A DNA stretch of 64,000 bases from AC-32 sp963766375. GTDB taxonomy: Bacteria; Actinomycetota; Thermoleophilia; Gaiellales; Gaiellaceae. The notes below the pieces were generated by a model, which ran no database searches, had not been told where the DNA came from, and saw only the letters and a list, made by a program, of their open reading frames with translations. The stretch spans positions 1-64,000 of the forward strand of contig CAVXZG010000019.1 of assembly GCA_963766375.1 (NCBI GenBank). Direction: 5' to 3'. Shown in pieces: positions 34,674 to 42,604 of this stretch. Numbering within the stretch: position 1 is the stretch's first letter; each line of letters opens with the position of its first letter. The position numbers and the translations under genes were made by a program.

Positions 34674-34965
34674 ATGACCACCCTGCTCATTCACCACCGC
34701 GTCGCCGACTACGACGCCTGGAAAGAGGTGTACGACAGCGTCGAGGACATGCAGCGCGACGGCGGCGTCCGCTCAGCAGCGCGTCTGGCGCTCCGCAGAC
34801 GACCCGAACATGGTTGTCGTCGAGCACGAGTTCGACTCGCGCGAGGCGGCGAAGGAGTTCATGGACCGCTCCGACCTGCAGGAGTCCATGGCCCGTGCCG
34901 GAGTCGACAGGTCATCGATGCAGGCCGAGCTCCTGGACGAGGCGAGCCGGGCGGGGCGCGCCTAG
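34674..34965 (+). CDS. dimeric alpha/beta-barrel (ABM/cyclase-like) protein (frame break near 34782)
   Basis: ATG 34674 starts MTTLLIHHRVADYDAWKEVY and VEDMQRDGGVRS. One base over, the text continues RVWRSADDPNMVVVEHEFDS, EAAKEFMDRSDLQESMARAG and a short tail to TAG 34963-34965. The joined length is about 96 residues, the usual size for this fold (strand-helix-W-helix, then VVV-EF strand). It has an AGGAG site upstream and pairs with the gene before it. It is convergent with the aminotransferase, sharing the stop region. Confidence 0.7.
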
Positions 34966-36059
34966 CCGGCGGCGAGCGCTTGGGCGAGGCGCTCGAGCCC
35001 GAGCTCGAGTGTCTCGTCCGTGACCGCGAGTGAGAGCCGAGCCCAGCCGGCGCCACTCGGGCCGAAGCCCTCGCCGGGCGCGACGACGAGCCGATACTCG
35101 GTCAGGAGCCGCTCCGCGGTGAGGTGCGGCGGGAGCTTCCACCAGACGTAGAAGGTGCCCTCGCAGGGGATCGGCCCGAGCACCTCGAGCACGCGGTCTC
35201 GTCGCCGCTGGTAGGTGTCGCGCCGCTCGGCAACGGAGTCCTGCGGCCCGGTCAGCGCCGCGATGCAAGCCTCCTGAATCGGCCGGAAGATCCCGACGCG
35301 GCAGTGGTCGTTGAGCAAGTTGATCCGCTCGACGATCTCCGCGTTCCCGACCACGAACCCAACCCGCCAGCCGGCCATGCCGTAGGACTTGGACATCGAG
35401 AACATCTCGACGCCAACGTCCTTGGCCCCAGGCGTGGCGAGGAAGCTCTTGGGCTCGCGCCCGTCGAAGACGAGGTCGCCGTAGGCAAAGTCGTGCACGA
35501 CGGCGGCGCCGGTCTCGCTGCGCGTAATCGATAGCCGCCTCGAACGCGCCGTCCGGGACGGCCACGGCGCACGGGTTCGACGGGTAGTTGAGGTAGACCG
35601 CCGCGACGTCGTCGGTCGGCGCGCCGCGAGAAGTCGGGCGCCCAGCCCGTTGCCGGGATCGAGCGGCACGTAGGCGATGTCGCGCTCCAGCAAGCGCAGG
35701 CCCCGACGGGTAATCCGGGTAGTAGGGATCGGGCAGCACGACCGTCTGGCCCTCCTCGGCGAGCGCAAGGCAGAGCTCGACGATCGCGGTCTTCGTCCCC
35801 GGCACGACCGCCACCTCGGAGTCCGGGTCGAGCGAGACGCCGTAGACTGCGAGCGGTAGCGCTCGGCAAGCGCGACTCGCAGCTCGGGCAAGCCGCGAAA
35901 CGGCGAGTAGCCGTGGACGTCTGTCCGCTCGGCGCGCTCGAGCGAGCGCGTCGACCACGTGCGCGGCGGTCCGGTCTCGGGGTTCCCGCGCCCGAGGTCG
36001 ATGATGCGGCACTCTTCTAACGCCGCAATGCGAGCGACGTCCTGCAAGGAGCGCACCAA
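34962..36059 (-). CDS. class I/II PLP-dependent aminotransferase (several frame breaks)
   Basis: Reading frames have to be joined to follow the family: N-terminus RIAALEECRIIDLGRGNPET with VHGYSPFRGLPELRVALAER; then VAVVPGTKTAIVELCLALAE, TVVLPDPYYPDYPSG, DDVAAVYLNYPSNPCAVAVP; then FSMSKSYGMAGWRVGFVVGN, where the Lys of SKS binds PLP; and a C-terminal domain ending RLSLAVTDETLELGLERLAQ. The breaks cluster between 35530 and 35880, at least three. The reconstructed product is about 370 residues and resembles aspartate or LL-diaminopimelate aminotransferases; the substrate is unknown. The start is TTG 36059 or GTG 36056. Confidence 0.8.
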   Translation of the reverse strand: MVRSLQDVARIAALEECRIIDLGRGNPETGPPRTWSTRSLERAERTDVHGYSPFRGLPELRVALAERYRSQSTASRSTRTPRWRSCRGRRPRSSSSALRSPRRARRSCCPIPTTRITRRGLRLLERDIAYVPLDPGNGLGARLLAARRPTTSRRSTSTTRRTRAPWPSRTARSRRLSITRSETGAAVVHDFAYGDLVFDGREPKSFLATPGAKDVGVEMFSMSKSYGMAGWRVGFVVGNAEIVERINLLNDHCRVGIFRPIQEACIAALTGPQDSVAERRDTYQRRRDRVLEVLGPIPCEGTFYVWWKLPPHLTAERLLTEYRLVVAPGEGFGPSGAGWARLSLAVTDETLELGLERLAQALAAG

Positions 36060-36777
36060 AGTACTGCTCCGGAAGACGGTCTAGCCGCTCTGGCCTGGCG
36101 CACGGATCAGAGACCCCGCCTACGAGCTCAGGAAACGCCTGCTGAGGCTAGCAAGTCGGACGCGAGTCCGCATTCAGCTGGACGACTGGCTCACCTTCCG
36201 AATCTGGCGTCCAACTGCGTACGTATCGAGCTGGAGATAACTCTCTCCGCCTGCGACGTGGCCACCGCTCACCTCATGACTGATTTCCGCCTTGCTGATC
36301 GTCGAATCGCTGATGAGTGCCAAGTGTCCTCCAATCCAGTAGGGTCGACGAGCAAAAGCTCCGCCTCTCAGAGCGGGTGCTGCCCTATGCCGCTCCCGGT
36401 CTGTTAGAAGAATGCGCATTAAGCTGCGCGCCGCTGTTCGGTCGAACTGATACGTCTGGCTGACGCCTGACGTCCTCCGCTCTATCGGAGCCAGACGATT
36501 GAATCTGCAGGTACCGTCGTCCTCCGTCGTCGAATGTCGCCCACGCACACTCCGTTTGTTGGGCTGCCGCTTCGCCCTCGATGTTCTTGCCTGTCGAAAC
36601 CTGTCACGACCGCCATCGAACACCTCCTTCGACGCTGGCTTCCACTTTGGTAGCTGAGATCACCATCGCCGCTGACACGGACAATTCCAGGACGCTACAA
36701 GGTCGTGGCGAAGGCGAAGCCCTCCTGATCCGAGCCGAAGGGTGCCTGGGGCTCGTTTTGCCTCCGGATACCAGGCT
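36060..36777. other. gene-free stretch of lower GC
   Basis: These 718 bases are visibly less GC-rich than the flanks and show no conserved coding pattern. The longest frame (36623 to 36174, minus, 149 codons) has atypical composition and no recognisable motif. No tRNA, clear promoter or repeat was found. It may be decayed or recently acquired DNA. Confidence 0.5.
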
Positions 36778-37242
36778 CTAGGGGTCGGGCTCGCGGTCGG
36801 GTGTGAGGATCAGCACGGGTATCTGGCGCGCCGTCTTCTTCTGATACCGGGCGTAGCCTGAGTACGTAGCCGTAATCCCGACCCAGAGGCGCTCCCGCTC
36901 CTCGGGTGAGGCGGTTCTGGCCTGGACGGTCAGCTCGTCCGTGCCGATCTTCACGACTGCGCGCGGGTTCTGCTGCAGGTTGAGCGACCAGTCGGGAGGG
37001 CGATCCGCGCCGCCGTTTGACGCGATTACCACGAGGTTGGCTCCGTCGCGGAAGAACGTGAGCGGGGTGGTGCGCGGCTTGCCCGAGCGGCGGCCCGTTG
37101 TTGTGAGTAGGAGCACCGGCATTCCGGCGACTCTGCCGAGGAGTCGGCCTCGGCTCAGGCGATGGATGAGCAGGTGGGTCTTGCTCATGGCCCTGATCAG
37201 CCAGCGCCTGAGAGTCACTCGAAGCACGGACACAACAGGCAT
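36778..37242 (-). CDS. deazaflavin (F420)-dependent nitroreductase-family protein
   Basis: The product of about 154 residues has an N-terminal helix, then the Ddn-family core VLLLTTTGRRSGKPRTTPLT, NLVVIASNGGADRPPDWSLN, LQQNPRAVVKIGTDELTVQA and a C-terminal helix with YSGYARYQKKTARQIPVLIL. The TTTGRRSGK-R motif contacts the F420 phosphate. It is cytosolic or membrane-associated. The start is ATG 37242, ten bases from the divergent pxpA; ATG 37188 is an alternative. Confidence 0.88.
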   Translation of the reverse strand: MPVVSVLRVTLRRWLIRAMSKTHLLIHRLSRGRLLGRVAGMPVLLLTTTGRRSGKPRTTPLTFFRDGANLVVIASNGGADRPPDWSLNLQQNPRAVVKIGTDELTVQARTASPEERERLWVGITATYSGYARYQKKTARQIPVLILTPDREPDP

Positions 37243-37251
37243 TGTGGCGGC

Positions 37252-37935
37252 ATGGCGCGGGTGATCGACCTGAACGCGGACGTCGGCGAGGGCGTGGACG
37301 GCGACATCGAGCTGCTCGCGTTCGTGACGAGCGCGAACGTCGCCTGCGGGTTCCACGCCGGTGACGCGTCGACGATGCGTGCCGTCTGCGCTGAGGCCGT
37401 CGAGCGCGGTGTGGCGATCGGCGCGCACGTCGGTTACCGCGACCGCGAGGGGTTCGGGCGCCGCGCGCTGGACGTGCCGGCGGCGACGGTCGCGGCGGAG
37501 ACCGTCGAGCAGATTCGCGCGCTGCAGTCGCATGGCCCTGTTGCGTACGTCAAGCCACACGGCGCGCTCTACCACCGGGCAAGCGTCGACGAGGAGTGCG
37601 CAGCGGCCATCGTCTCGGCGGCCGAGGGCCTCGCGGTGCTTGGCGCACCCGGCTCGGCGCTGCTTGCGCAGGCGAGCGCCGCGGGGCTCGCAGCGGTGCC
37701 GGAAGGATTCGTGGACCGCGCGTACGCGCCCGACGGGTCGCTCGTGCCGCGCGGGAGCCCAGGCGCCGTGCTCGGGGTGGAGGACGCGGTGCGCCAGGCT
37801 CTCGCGATCGCCCGCGACCGTCTCGACGTGCGTTCGCTCTGCCTGCACGGCGACACGCCGGGAGCGCTCGAGCTCGCGCGGCGGGTCGTCGCCGAGCTCG
37901 AAGCCGCCGGCGTCGAGTTACGGTCGTTCGCGTGA
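37252..37935 (+). CDS. pxpA: 5-oxoprolinase subunit A (LamB/YcsF family)
   Basis: This 227-residue PxpA contains VIDLNADVGEG, VTSANVACGFHAGDASTMRA, GAHVGYRDREGFGRR, VKPHGALYHRA and VRSLCLHGDTPGALELARRV. With PxpB and PxpC it hydrolyses 5-oxoproline (pyroglutamate) to glutamate using ATP. ATG 37252 starts the conserved strand. Its TGA overlaps the GTG of pxpB. The compact pxpABC operon is complete here. Confidence 0.93.
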   Translation: MARVIDLNADVGEGVDGDIELLAFVTSANVACGFHAGDASTMRAVCAEAVERGVAIGAHVGYRDREGFGRRALDVPAATVAAETVEQIRALQSHGPVAYVKPHGALYHRASVDEECAAAIVSAAEGLAVLGAPGSALLAQASAAGLAAVPEGFVDRAYAPDGSLVPRGSPGAVLGVEDAVRQALAIARDRLDVRSLCLHGDTPGALELARRVVAELEAAGVELRSFA

Positions 37936-38528
37936 TTGAGGTTCGGCGCGCCGGCGAGCACGGAGTGCTGCTCGAGCTGCCTGACAACGCGGCGGCTGTG
38001 CGTGTCGCGCGTCGGCTCGCTTCGGAGCCCGGCCTCGTCGACGTCGTTCCCGGTCACCGCACCGTGCTCGTGACGTGGGACGACGAGCCGCCGGAGCTGA
38101 TCGAGCTCGCTGAGGCTGCGCTACGCGACGACCAGGCTGCCCCTACCGGAGCCTCCGTCGAGATCCCGGTGCGCTACGACGGGCCCGATCTGGACGAGGT
38201 CGCCGGGTTGACCGGGCTCTCGCCGGAGGAGGTGGCGGCGCGGCACCTGGGGGCCGAGTACGTCGTCGGCTTCCTCGGCTTCGCGCCGGGCTTTGCCTAC
38301 CTGCTCGGCGGGGACGAGCGGCTGCGCGTGGAGCGTCGTGCGGAGCCGCGCGAGCGCGTGCCCGCCGGAAGCGTCGCGCTCGCGGGCCCGTATTCCGGGA
38401 TCTACCCGCGCGAGTCGCCCGGGGGCTGGCAGCTGATCGGCAGCACGACGGCGGTCCTCTTCGACGCCACGCGCGACCCGCCGGCGCTGCTGTCGCCCGG
38501 CGACCGCGTTCGCTTCGTCCCCGCATGA
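37932..38528 (+). CDS. pxpB: 5-oxoprolinase subunit B (KipI family)
   Basis: This 198-residue PxpB runs from MIEVRRAGEHGVLLELPDNA through IPVRYDGPDLDEVAGLTGLS to VVGFLGFAPGFAYLLGGDER and SVALAGPYSGIYPRESPGGW with LIGSTTAVLFD. These are the cyclophilin-like fold motifs of the KipI/allophanate-hydrolase C family. GTG 37932 and the end at 38528 both overlap neighbouring genes by four bases, so the three subunits are made together. Confidence 0.93.
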   Translation: MIEVRRAGEHGVLLELPDNAAAVRVARRLASEPGLVDVVPGHRTVLVTWDDEPPELIELAEAALRDDQAAPTGASVEIPVRYDGPDLDEVAGLTGLSPEEVAARHLGAEYVVGFLGFAPGFAYLLGGDERLRVERRAEPRERVPAGSVALAGPYSGIYPRESPGGWQLIGSTTAVLFDATRDPPALLSPGDRVRFVPA

Positions 38529-39361
38529 TCGAGGTGCTCGCCGCCGGGCCGCTGACGACGGTGCAGGACCGCGGACGGCCGGGCTGGGCGCACCTCGGCG
38601 TGCCGCCGTCCGGCGCGGCCGATCCGCAGGCTCTCGCGCTCGGCAACCGGCTCGTCGGTAACGACGCCGGCGCGGCGGCGCTCGAGGCGACGCTCTCCGG
38701 GCCGCGGCTGCGTTTCCGCGCGGCTGCCCTTGTCGCGGTCACCGGCGCGGAGACCGAGGCTTCCAACCGACCGTTCGAGGTCGGTGCGGGGGAGGTGCTG
38801 GAGCTCGGGCGCTTCCTGAACGGCGTGCGCGCGTACGTGAGCGTGCGCGGCGGGATCGACGTCGAGCCGGTGCTGGGCAGCCGCTCGACCGATCTCCTGA
38901 GTGGGCTCGGGCCACCTCAACTCAGGGAAGGAGACGTGCTGCAGATCGGCCCGGAGCCGACCGCGAAGCCGGAGGACGTCGAGCCTCCGCCGCCGCTGCC
39001 TGCCGAGCCGATCCTCAGATTGCTTCCAGGCCCGCGCGACGACTGGTTCGCCCCAAACGCCCTCGCCGGCACCTGGCGAGTGAGCCCGTCGTCGAACCGC
39101 GTGGGCGTCCGTCTCGAAGGCCCGCCAATCGAGCGCATCCGGCACGAGGAGCTTCTCTCGGAAGGCGTCGTGACGGGCGCGCTACAGGTGCCGCCGTCCG
39201 GGCAGCCGATCCTCCTGCTCAACGACCACCCGACGACCGGCGGCTATCCGGTGCTCGGCGTCGTGCATGCGGACGACCTTCCGCTCGCCGGGCAGCTGCG
39301 GCCCGGCCAGCGGCTCTCGTTCGTGCTCTGTCACTCGGGCGCGAGCACGGGCACCTCGTAA
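38525..39361 (+). CDS. pxpC: 5-oxoprolinase subunit C (KipA family)
   Basis: This 278-residue PxpC starts MIEVLAAGPLTTVQDRGRPG and contains GVPPSGAADPQALALGNRLV, VRGGIDVEPVLGSRSTDLLS, RVSPSSNRVGVRLEG, EGVVTGALQVPPSGQPILLL and DHPTTGGYPVLGVV, all typical of the KipA/biotin-dependent-carboxylase-related family. It completes the PxpABC complex. Its last 31 bases overlap the end of the convergent ABC exporter gene. Confidence 0.93.
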   Translation: MIEVLAAGPLTTVQDRGRPGWAHLGVPPSGAADPQALALGNRLVGNDAGAAALEATLSGPRLRFRAAALVAVTGAETEASNRPFEVGAGEVLELGRFLNGVRAYVSVRGGIDVEPVLGSRSTDLLSGLGPPQLREGDVLQIGPEPTAKPEDVEPPPPLPAEPILRLLPGPRDDWFAPNALAGTWRVSPSSNRVGVRLEGPPIERIRHEELLSEGVVTGALQVPPSGQPILLLNDHPTTGGYPVLGVVHADDLPLAGQLRPGQRLSFVLCHSGASTGTS

Positions 39362-41160
39362 GGCGCGCGAGGCGCAGCGATGAGCTCGGCGTCGCGCGCG
39401 GCGAGCGCCGTGTAGCGGCCGCCCGCGATGATCAGGTCCTCGTGCCGGCCGGACTCGACGAGGCGGCCGTGGTCGAGCACGATGATCTGGTCGGCATCGC
39501 GCACGGTCGAGAGCCGGTGCGCGATCGCGATCGTGGTTCGCCCCTCGGAGAGCCGGTCGAGCGCTTCCTGGACGAGCCGCTCGGTCTCGGTGTCGAGCGA
39601 GCTCGTCGCTTCGTCGAGGACGAGGATCGGCGGGTTGCGCAGGATCGTCCGCGCGATCGCGATCCGCTGCTTCTCGCCGCCGGAGAAGCGGTAGCCGCGC
39701 TCGCCGACGACGGTGTCGTAGCCCTCGGGCAGCGCCGCGATCACGTGGTGGACGCGTGCCGCCTCGGCGGCGCGCTCGATCTCCTCGTCGGTTGCGTCCG
39801 GCTTCGCGAAGCGCAGGTTCTCGCGCACCGACTCGTGGAAGAGGTAGGTCTCCTGTGAGACGACGCCGACGAGGTTGGTCAGGGCCTCGAAGCTCAGGTC
39901 GCGGATGTCGACGCCGCCGATCGTGATCCGCCCGCTGCTGACGTCGTAGAGCCGCGCCGCGAGGTAGCCGAGCGTCGTCTTGCCGGAGCCGGTCTCCCCG
40001 ACGAGCGCGGTCGTCGTGCCCTCCTGGACGGTGAAGGAGACGTCCTGGAGCGTCCAGTCCTCCCCGTAGCGGAACGAGACGTGGTCGAAGACGACGTCTC
40101 CGGTTTGCCCGACGGCGATCGCGTCCGGCCGCTCCTCGATGTCGATCGGCTGGTCGAGGTACTCGAAGATGCGGTCGAAGAGCGCGAGCGACGTCTGCAC
40201 GTCGAGGCCGACGCCGAGGAGCGAGCCGACGGGGAAGAAGAGCCGCGTCTGGAGCGTCGTGAAGGCCACGAGCATGGGGATCGACACCGCCTGCGACCCG
40301 TGCGCGAGCGCCAGCCCGCCGAACCAGTAGACCGCGGCGGGCATGATCGCGAAGCTCGTCTGGATCGACGCCATCACCCAGCGACCCGCCATCCGCTGGC
40401 GCACCTCGAGGTCGGCCAGGCGCAGCGAGTCGGCTTCGAAGCGGTCGGCGAGCTCGTTCCCGCGCCCCATCGTCTTCCCGAGCAGGATCCCGGAGACCGA
40501 GAGGGACTCCTGCACGAGGCTCGAGATGTCGGCGAGCGTCTCCTGCGTCGTCGTCGCGATTCGGCGGCGCTCGTTCCCGACGCGGCGCGTCAGCAGCACG
40601 AAGATCGGAATCAGCGCGAACGCGAACAGCGCGAGCTTCCAGTTCAGCACCAGCATGCCGACCATCGTCGCGGCGACGGTCGTCACGTTGGACGCGATCG
40701 AGGTCGCCGTGTTCGTGACCACGTTCTGGACGCCGCCGATGTCGTTCGAGATCCTCGATTGCACCTCGCCCGTGCGGGTGCGGGTGAAGAAGGCGAGCGA
40801 CAGGCGCTGCAGATGCCGGAAAACGGCCGCGCGCAAGTCGTGCATCACCCGCTGGCCGACCTGGTTCGACAACAGGGTCTGGATCACACCGAGCACCCCG
40901 GTCACGACCGCGATCGCGATCATCCCGGCGGCGTTGAGCGAAAGCGCCCTCGTGTCGTTCTGCTGGATCGCCTCGAGCACGCGCTGGAGCAGGAAGGCGG
41001 GGACGACACCCAGTCCCGCCGAAAGGACGATCAAAAACAGCACGCCGCCGAGCCGCCGCTTGTACGGGGCGAACAGCGGGCCGATGCGGCGCAGGTTCGC
41101 CCGGCGCACGGCCGGGTCGGCCGGACGCTCCGGCGGCGCGCTCGAGGAGTGAAAGAACAT
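39331..41160 (-). CDS. ABC exporter, fused membrane and ATPase domains
   Basis: This protein of about 609 residues has a six-helix transmembrane domain (residues about 30-330, e.g. LGGVLFLIVLSAGLGVVPAF, LALFAFALIPIFVLLTRRVG) and a C-terminal nucleotide-binding domain with Walker A LVGETGSGKTTLG, Q-loop VSQETYLFHESV, signature FSGGEKQRIAIARTIL, Walker B ILVLDEATSSLD and IAIAHRLSTV. It is a half-transporter of the lipid/drug exporter type and acts as a dimer in the membrane. The start is ATG 41160; a TTG two codons earlier is possible. The substrate is unknown. Confidence 0.92.
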   Translation of the reverse strand: MFFHSSSAPPERPADPAVRRANLRRIGPLFAPYKRRLGGVLFLIVLSAGLGVVPAFLLQRVLEAIQQNDTRALSLNAAGMIAIAVVTGVLGVIQTLLSNQVGQRVMHDLRAAVFRHLQRLSLAFFTRTRTGEVQSRISNDIGGVQNVVTNTATSIASNVTTVAATMVGMLVLNWKLALFAFALIPIFVLLTRRVGNERRRIATTTQETLADISSLVQESLSVSGILLGKTMGRGNELADRFEADSLRLADLEVRQRMAGRWVMASIQTSFAIMPAAVYWFGGLALAHGSQAVSIPMLVAFTTLQTRLFFPVGSLLGVGLDVQTSLALFDRIFEYLDQPIDIEERPDAIAVGQTGDVVFDHVSFRYGEDWTLQDVSFTVQEGTTTALVGETGSGKTTLGYLAARLYDVSSGRITIGGVDIRDLSFEALTNLVGVVSQETYLFHESVRENLRFAKPDATDEEIERAAEAARVHHVIAALPEGYDTVVGERGYRFSGGEKQRIAIARTILRNPPILVLDEATSSLDTETERLVQEALDRLSEGRTTIAIAHRLSTVRDADQIIVLDHGRLVESGRHEDLIIAGGRYTALAARDAELIAAPRAPYEVPVLAPE

Positions 41161-41208
41161 GCCCAAGGACGATCAGGGTACGTCGCGGGATATGGCTGCC
41201 GCTCAGCG

Positions 41209-41493
41209 TCAGGCGGTCGGACCGGCAGACGAGCGCCCGTCCTGGATCGTCACGACAACGACTCGATCCTCGTCTTCGAGATAGGCGTACACCACGACCA
41301 TCCACCGCCACGGACCGAGGACGAAGCGAAAGTTCGTCCATCGTCCGCCCAGCTCGGCTCCCAGCAGCGGAAAGCGTTCGAGCGGCCGCAGCGAGCGCTG
41401 CAGGCGCGCCTTCGTGTTCGCCGGCAGGCTGTGAGTGAGGATCAGGCGGTCGAGATCCTCGGCGGCTGCCGCGGCGAGCTCGACGCGCGCCAC
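41209..41493 (-). CDS. RelE/ParE-family toxin
   Basis: This 94-residue protein has MARVELAAAAAEDLDRLILT, LQRSLRPLERFPLLGAELGG and FRFVLGPWRWMVVVYAYLED with EDRVVVVTIQDGRSS, the RelE/ParE beta-sheet pattern. Members are mRNA interferases or gyrase inhibitors; which one cannot be told. It begins three bases after the antitoxin stop, in the usual antitoxin-toxin order. Its GTG or ATG-type start at 41493 matches the family N-terminus. Confidence 0.82.
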   Translation of the reverse strand: MARVELAAAAAEDLDRLILTHSLPANTKARLQRSLRPLERFPLLGAELGGRWTNFRFVLGPWRWMVVVYAYLEDEDRVVVVTIQDGRSSAGPTA

Positions 41494-41496
41494 GAG

Positions 41497-41754
41497 CTAC
41501 AGCTCGTCAAGAGCGACCGTTTGCCCAGACCGAGCCTGCTCGAGCCCGAGCTGGGCACGCTCGAGCGCGCCAGGGATCCCGTCGAGCAACTCGACGACAT
41601 GACGAGCATCGACGTCGGCGTCGTCGATCGCATGCGAGAGGAGGGAGCGGGCAAGCGTCCCTTCCTGGGTGTGCGTGCGCTCAGCGAGGAGCGCAAGCTT
41701 TGCGGCGCGCTCCGGGTCGAGGGTGACGTTCAGCCGACTGCTCTCGCGAGCCAT
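41497..41754 (-). CDS. antitoxin with ribbon-helix-helix-like N-terminus
   Basis: This 85-residue protein has an RHH-type start (SSRLNVTLDPERAAKLALLA) for DNA binding and operator control, then a helical toxin-binding tail (HVVELLDGIPGALERAQLGL with ARSGQTVALDEL). It is the first gene of the pair. A palindrome lies 23 bases upstream (41777-41789) and is a likely operator. Such antitoxins neutralise the toxin and repress the operon. Confidence 0.82.
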   Translation of the reverse strand: MARESSRLNVTLDPERAAKLALLAERTHTQEGTLARSLLSHAIDDADVDARHVVELLDGIPGALERAQLGLEQARSGQTVALDEL

Positions 41755-41776
41755 ACGCCGACGTTAGCACGAAGTG

Positions 41777-41789
41777 ACACGAAACGTGT
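41777..41789. promoter_or_regulatory. candidate operator of the toxin-antitoxin pair
   Basis: ACACG-AAA-CGTGT is a perfect 5-bp inverted repeat 23 bases upstream of the antitoxin start, flanked by a further GTGAC/GTACC-like partial symmetry. RHH antitoxins bind short palindromes of this kind. The assignment is inference from position. Confidence 0.45.
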
Positions 41790-41829
41790 ACCAATTGGGC
41801 GCAAAGTGAACCAGCGCAGTCAACCGTAG

Positions 41830-42158
41830 AAGGGTGATGGATGAAGCGACCCACCCTGCCCGATACTGCGCTTGCAACCGAGACAGCGCCCCGATGCGGC
41901 GGGGGCGCTCTCGGAAGCCTCATACGAAGGGCCTCCCTGCGGCGGGGCCTAACGGATTACTGCGGATCTCTCTCACGGGAGAACAGAAGCGGGGCCGGGC
42001 GGCGGCCTCGCTTCTTGTTGTCTGGAGATAACCCCCTTCCGGGGGTGGGCGGAAAGCCCTGGTCGGCTCAATATGCGACTGCGCTTGACCGGACGCCTGG
42101 GCCGCAGAGACGTACGGAAAGCGCATCAAAGGGCGGCCGGCAGGCCGTCCTTTCTTTT
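41830..42158 (+). ncRNA. hairpin-rich intergenic region, candidate non-coding RNA
   Basis: No conserved coding frame is visible in these 330 bases. They contain successive stable hairpins: CGAGACAGCGCCCC with GGGGCGCTCTCG (41879-41913, one bulge); AGAAGCGGGGCC with GGCCTCGCTTCT (41985-42015, one G-U pair); ACCCCC-TTCC-GGGGGT (42031-42046). The series ends in a terminator hairpin (42128-42153) with TTTCTTTT on the plus strand. Signatures of tmRNA, RNase P RNA or SRP RNA were not found. A new structured RNA or a long leader for the small gene at 42190 are both possible. Confidence 0.35.
42128..42158 (+). terminator. rho-independent terminator
   Basis: AAAGGGCGGCC, loop GGCA, GGCCGTCCTTT (one G-U pair), followed by CTTTT. 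It is the clearest intrinsic terminator in the window with a plus-strand T-run. It ends whatever is transcribed from 41830-42127. Confidence 0.7.
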
Positions 42159-42189
42159 GCCCTCCGACCCGGCGACGTAGGATGGGTCC

Positions 42190-42303
42190 ATGAAAGGTCA
42201 AGAGAAGCCGAAGAAGCTCGCGAAGAAGGCCCCGCAGAAGTCGCTGAAAGAGAAGCGCAGCGAGAAGCGCGCCAAGAAGCGCGGCAGCACCTTCACCGGC
42301 TAG
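42190..42303 (+). CDS. 37-residue Lys/Arg-rich protein
   Basis: ATG 42190 to TAG 42301-42303 encodes MKGQEKPKKLAKKAPQKSLK followed by EKRSEKRAKKRGSTFTG. Very basic, wholly helical, with a conserved-looking SLKEKRSEKRAKK core seen in tiny actinobacterial proteins. It possibly binds nucleic acid. It starts 31 bases after the terminator. Confidence 0.55.
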   Translation: MKGQEKPKKLAKKAPQKSLKEKRSEKRAKKRGSTFTG

Positions 42304-42381
42304 GTAGGCGCGTTCGGCGAAACATCGGCTGTGCCCTCGGCCCGTCCTGCTCGCAGCGAGGGCGAGCCGTAGACTTCGTTC

Positions 42382-42570
42382 ATGAGCATCGTCGCCAGGC
42401 TCCACAATCCGAAGGGACGGCGCTGCGGCTGTCCTTCCGAATGCATCTGCCAGCGCTCCCGAATCGGTCGAGCGCTGCGCTGGTACATCCCTGGTCGGTT
42501 CCATACGCCTGTCTCGCGCGAGCGGAAAGAGGCACTGGAGATGCAGGGCATGTCGTTCCGCGAGGAGTAA
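42382..42570 (+). CDS. 62-residue Cys-containing small protein
   Basis: ATG 42382 gives MSIVARLHNPKGRRCGCPSE, then CICQRSRIGRALRWYIPGRF and HTPVSRERKEALEMQGM. The cysteines CGC and CIC could bind a metal. The composition (many Arg, Trp-Tyr, Pro) differs from random frames. I do not recognise a named family. It stands alone between the basic peptide and the transporter on the other strand. Confidence 0.5.
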   Translation: MSIVARLHNPKGRRCGCPSECICQRSRIGRALRWYIPGRFHTPVSRERKEALEMQGMSFREE

Positions 42571-42604
42571 CGCGTCACCGTCACAACCCGCGCTCAGTAG
42601 GCGC

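Noticed and set aside
36174..36623. 149-codon minus-strand ORF in the low-GC gap
   Set aside because: No motif, odd composition and no ribosome site; kept only as part of the gap description.
39182..41829. Long open frames in other phases over the ABC exporter
   Set aside because: The exporter frame carries all Walker and signature motifs; the others are Arg/Pro-rich shadows.
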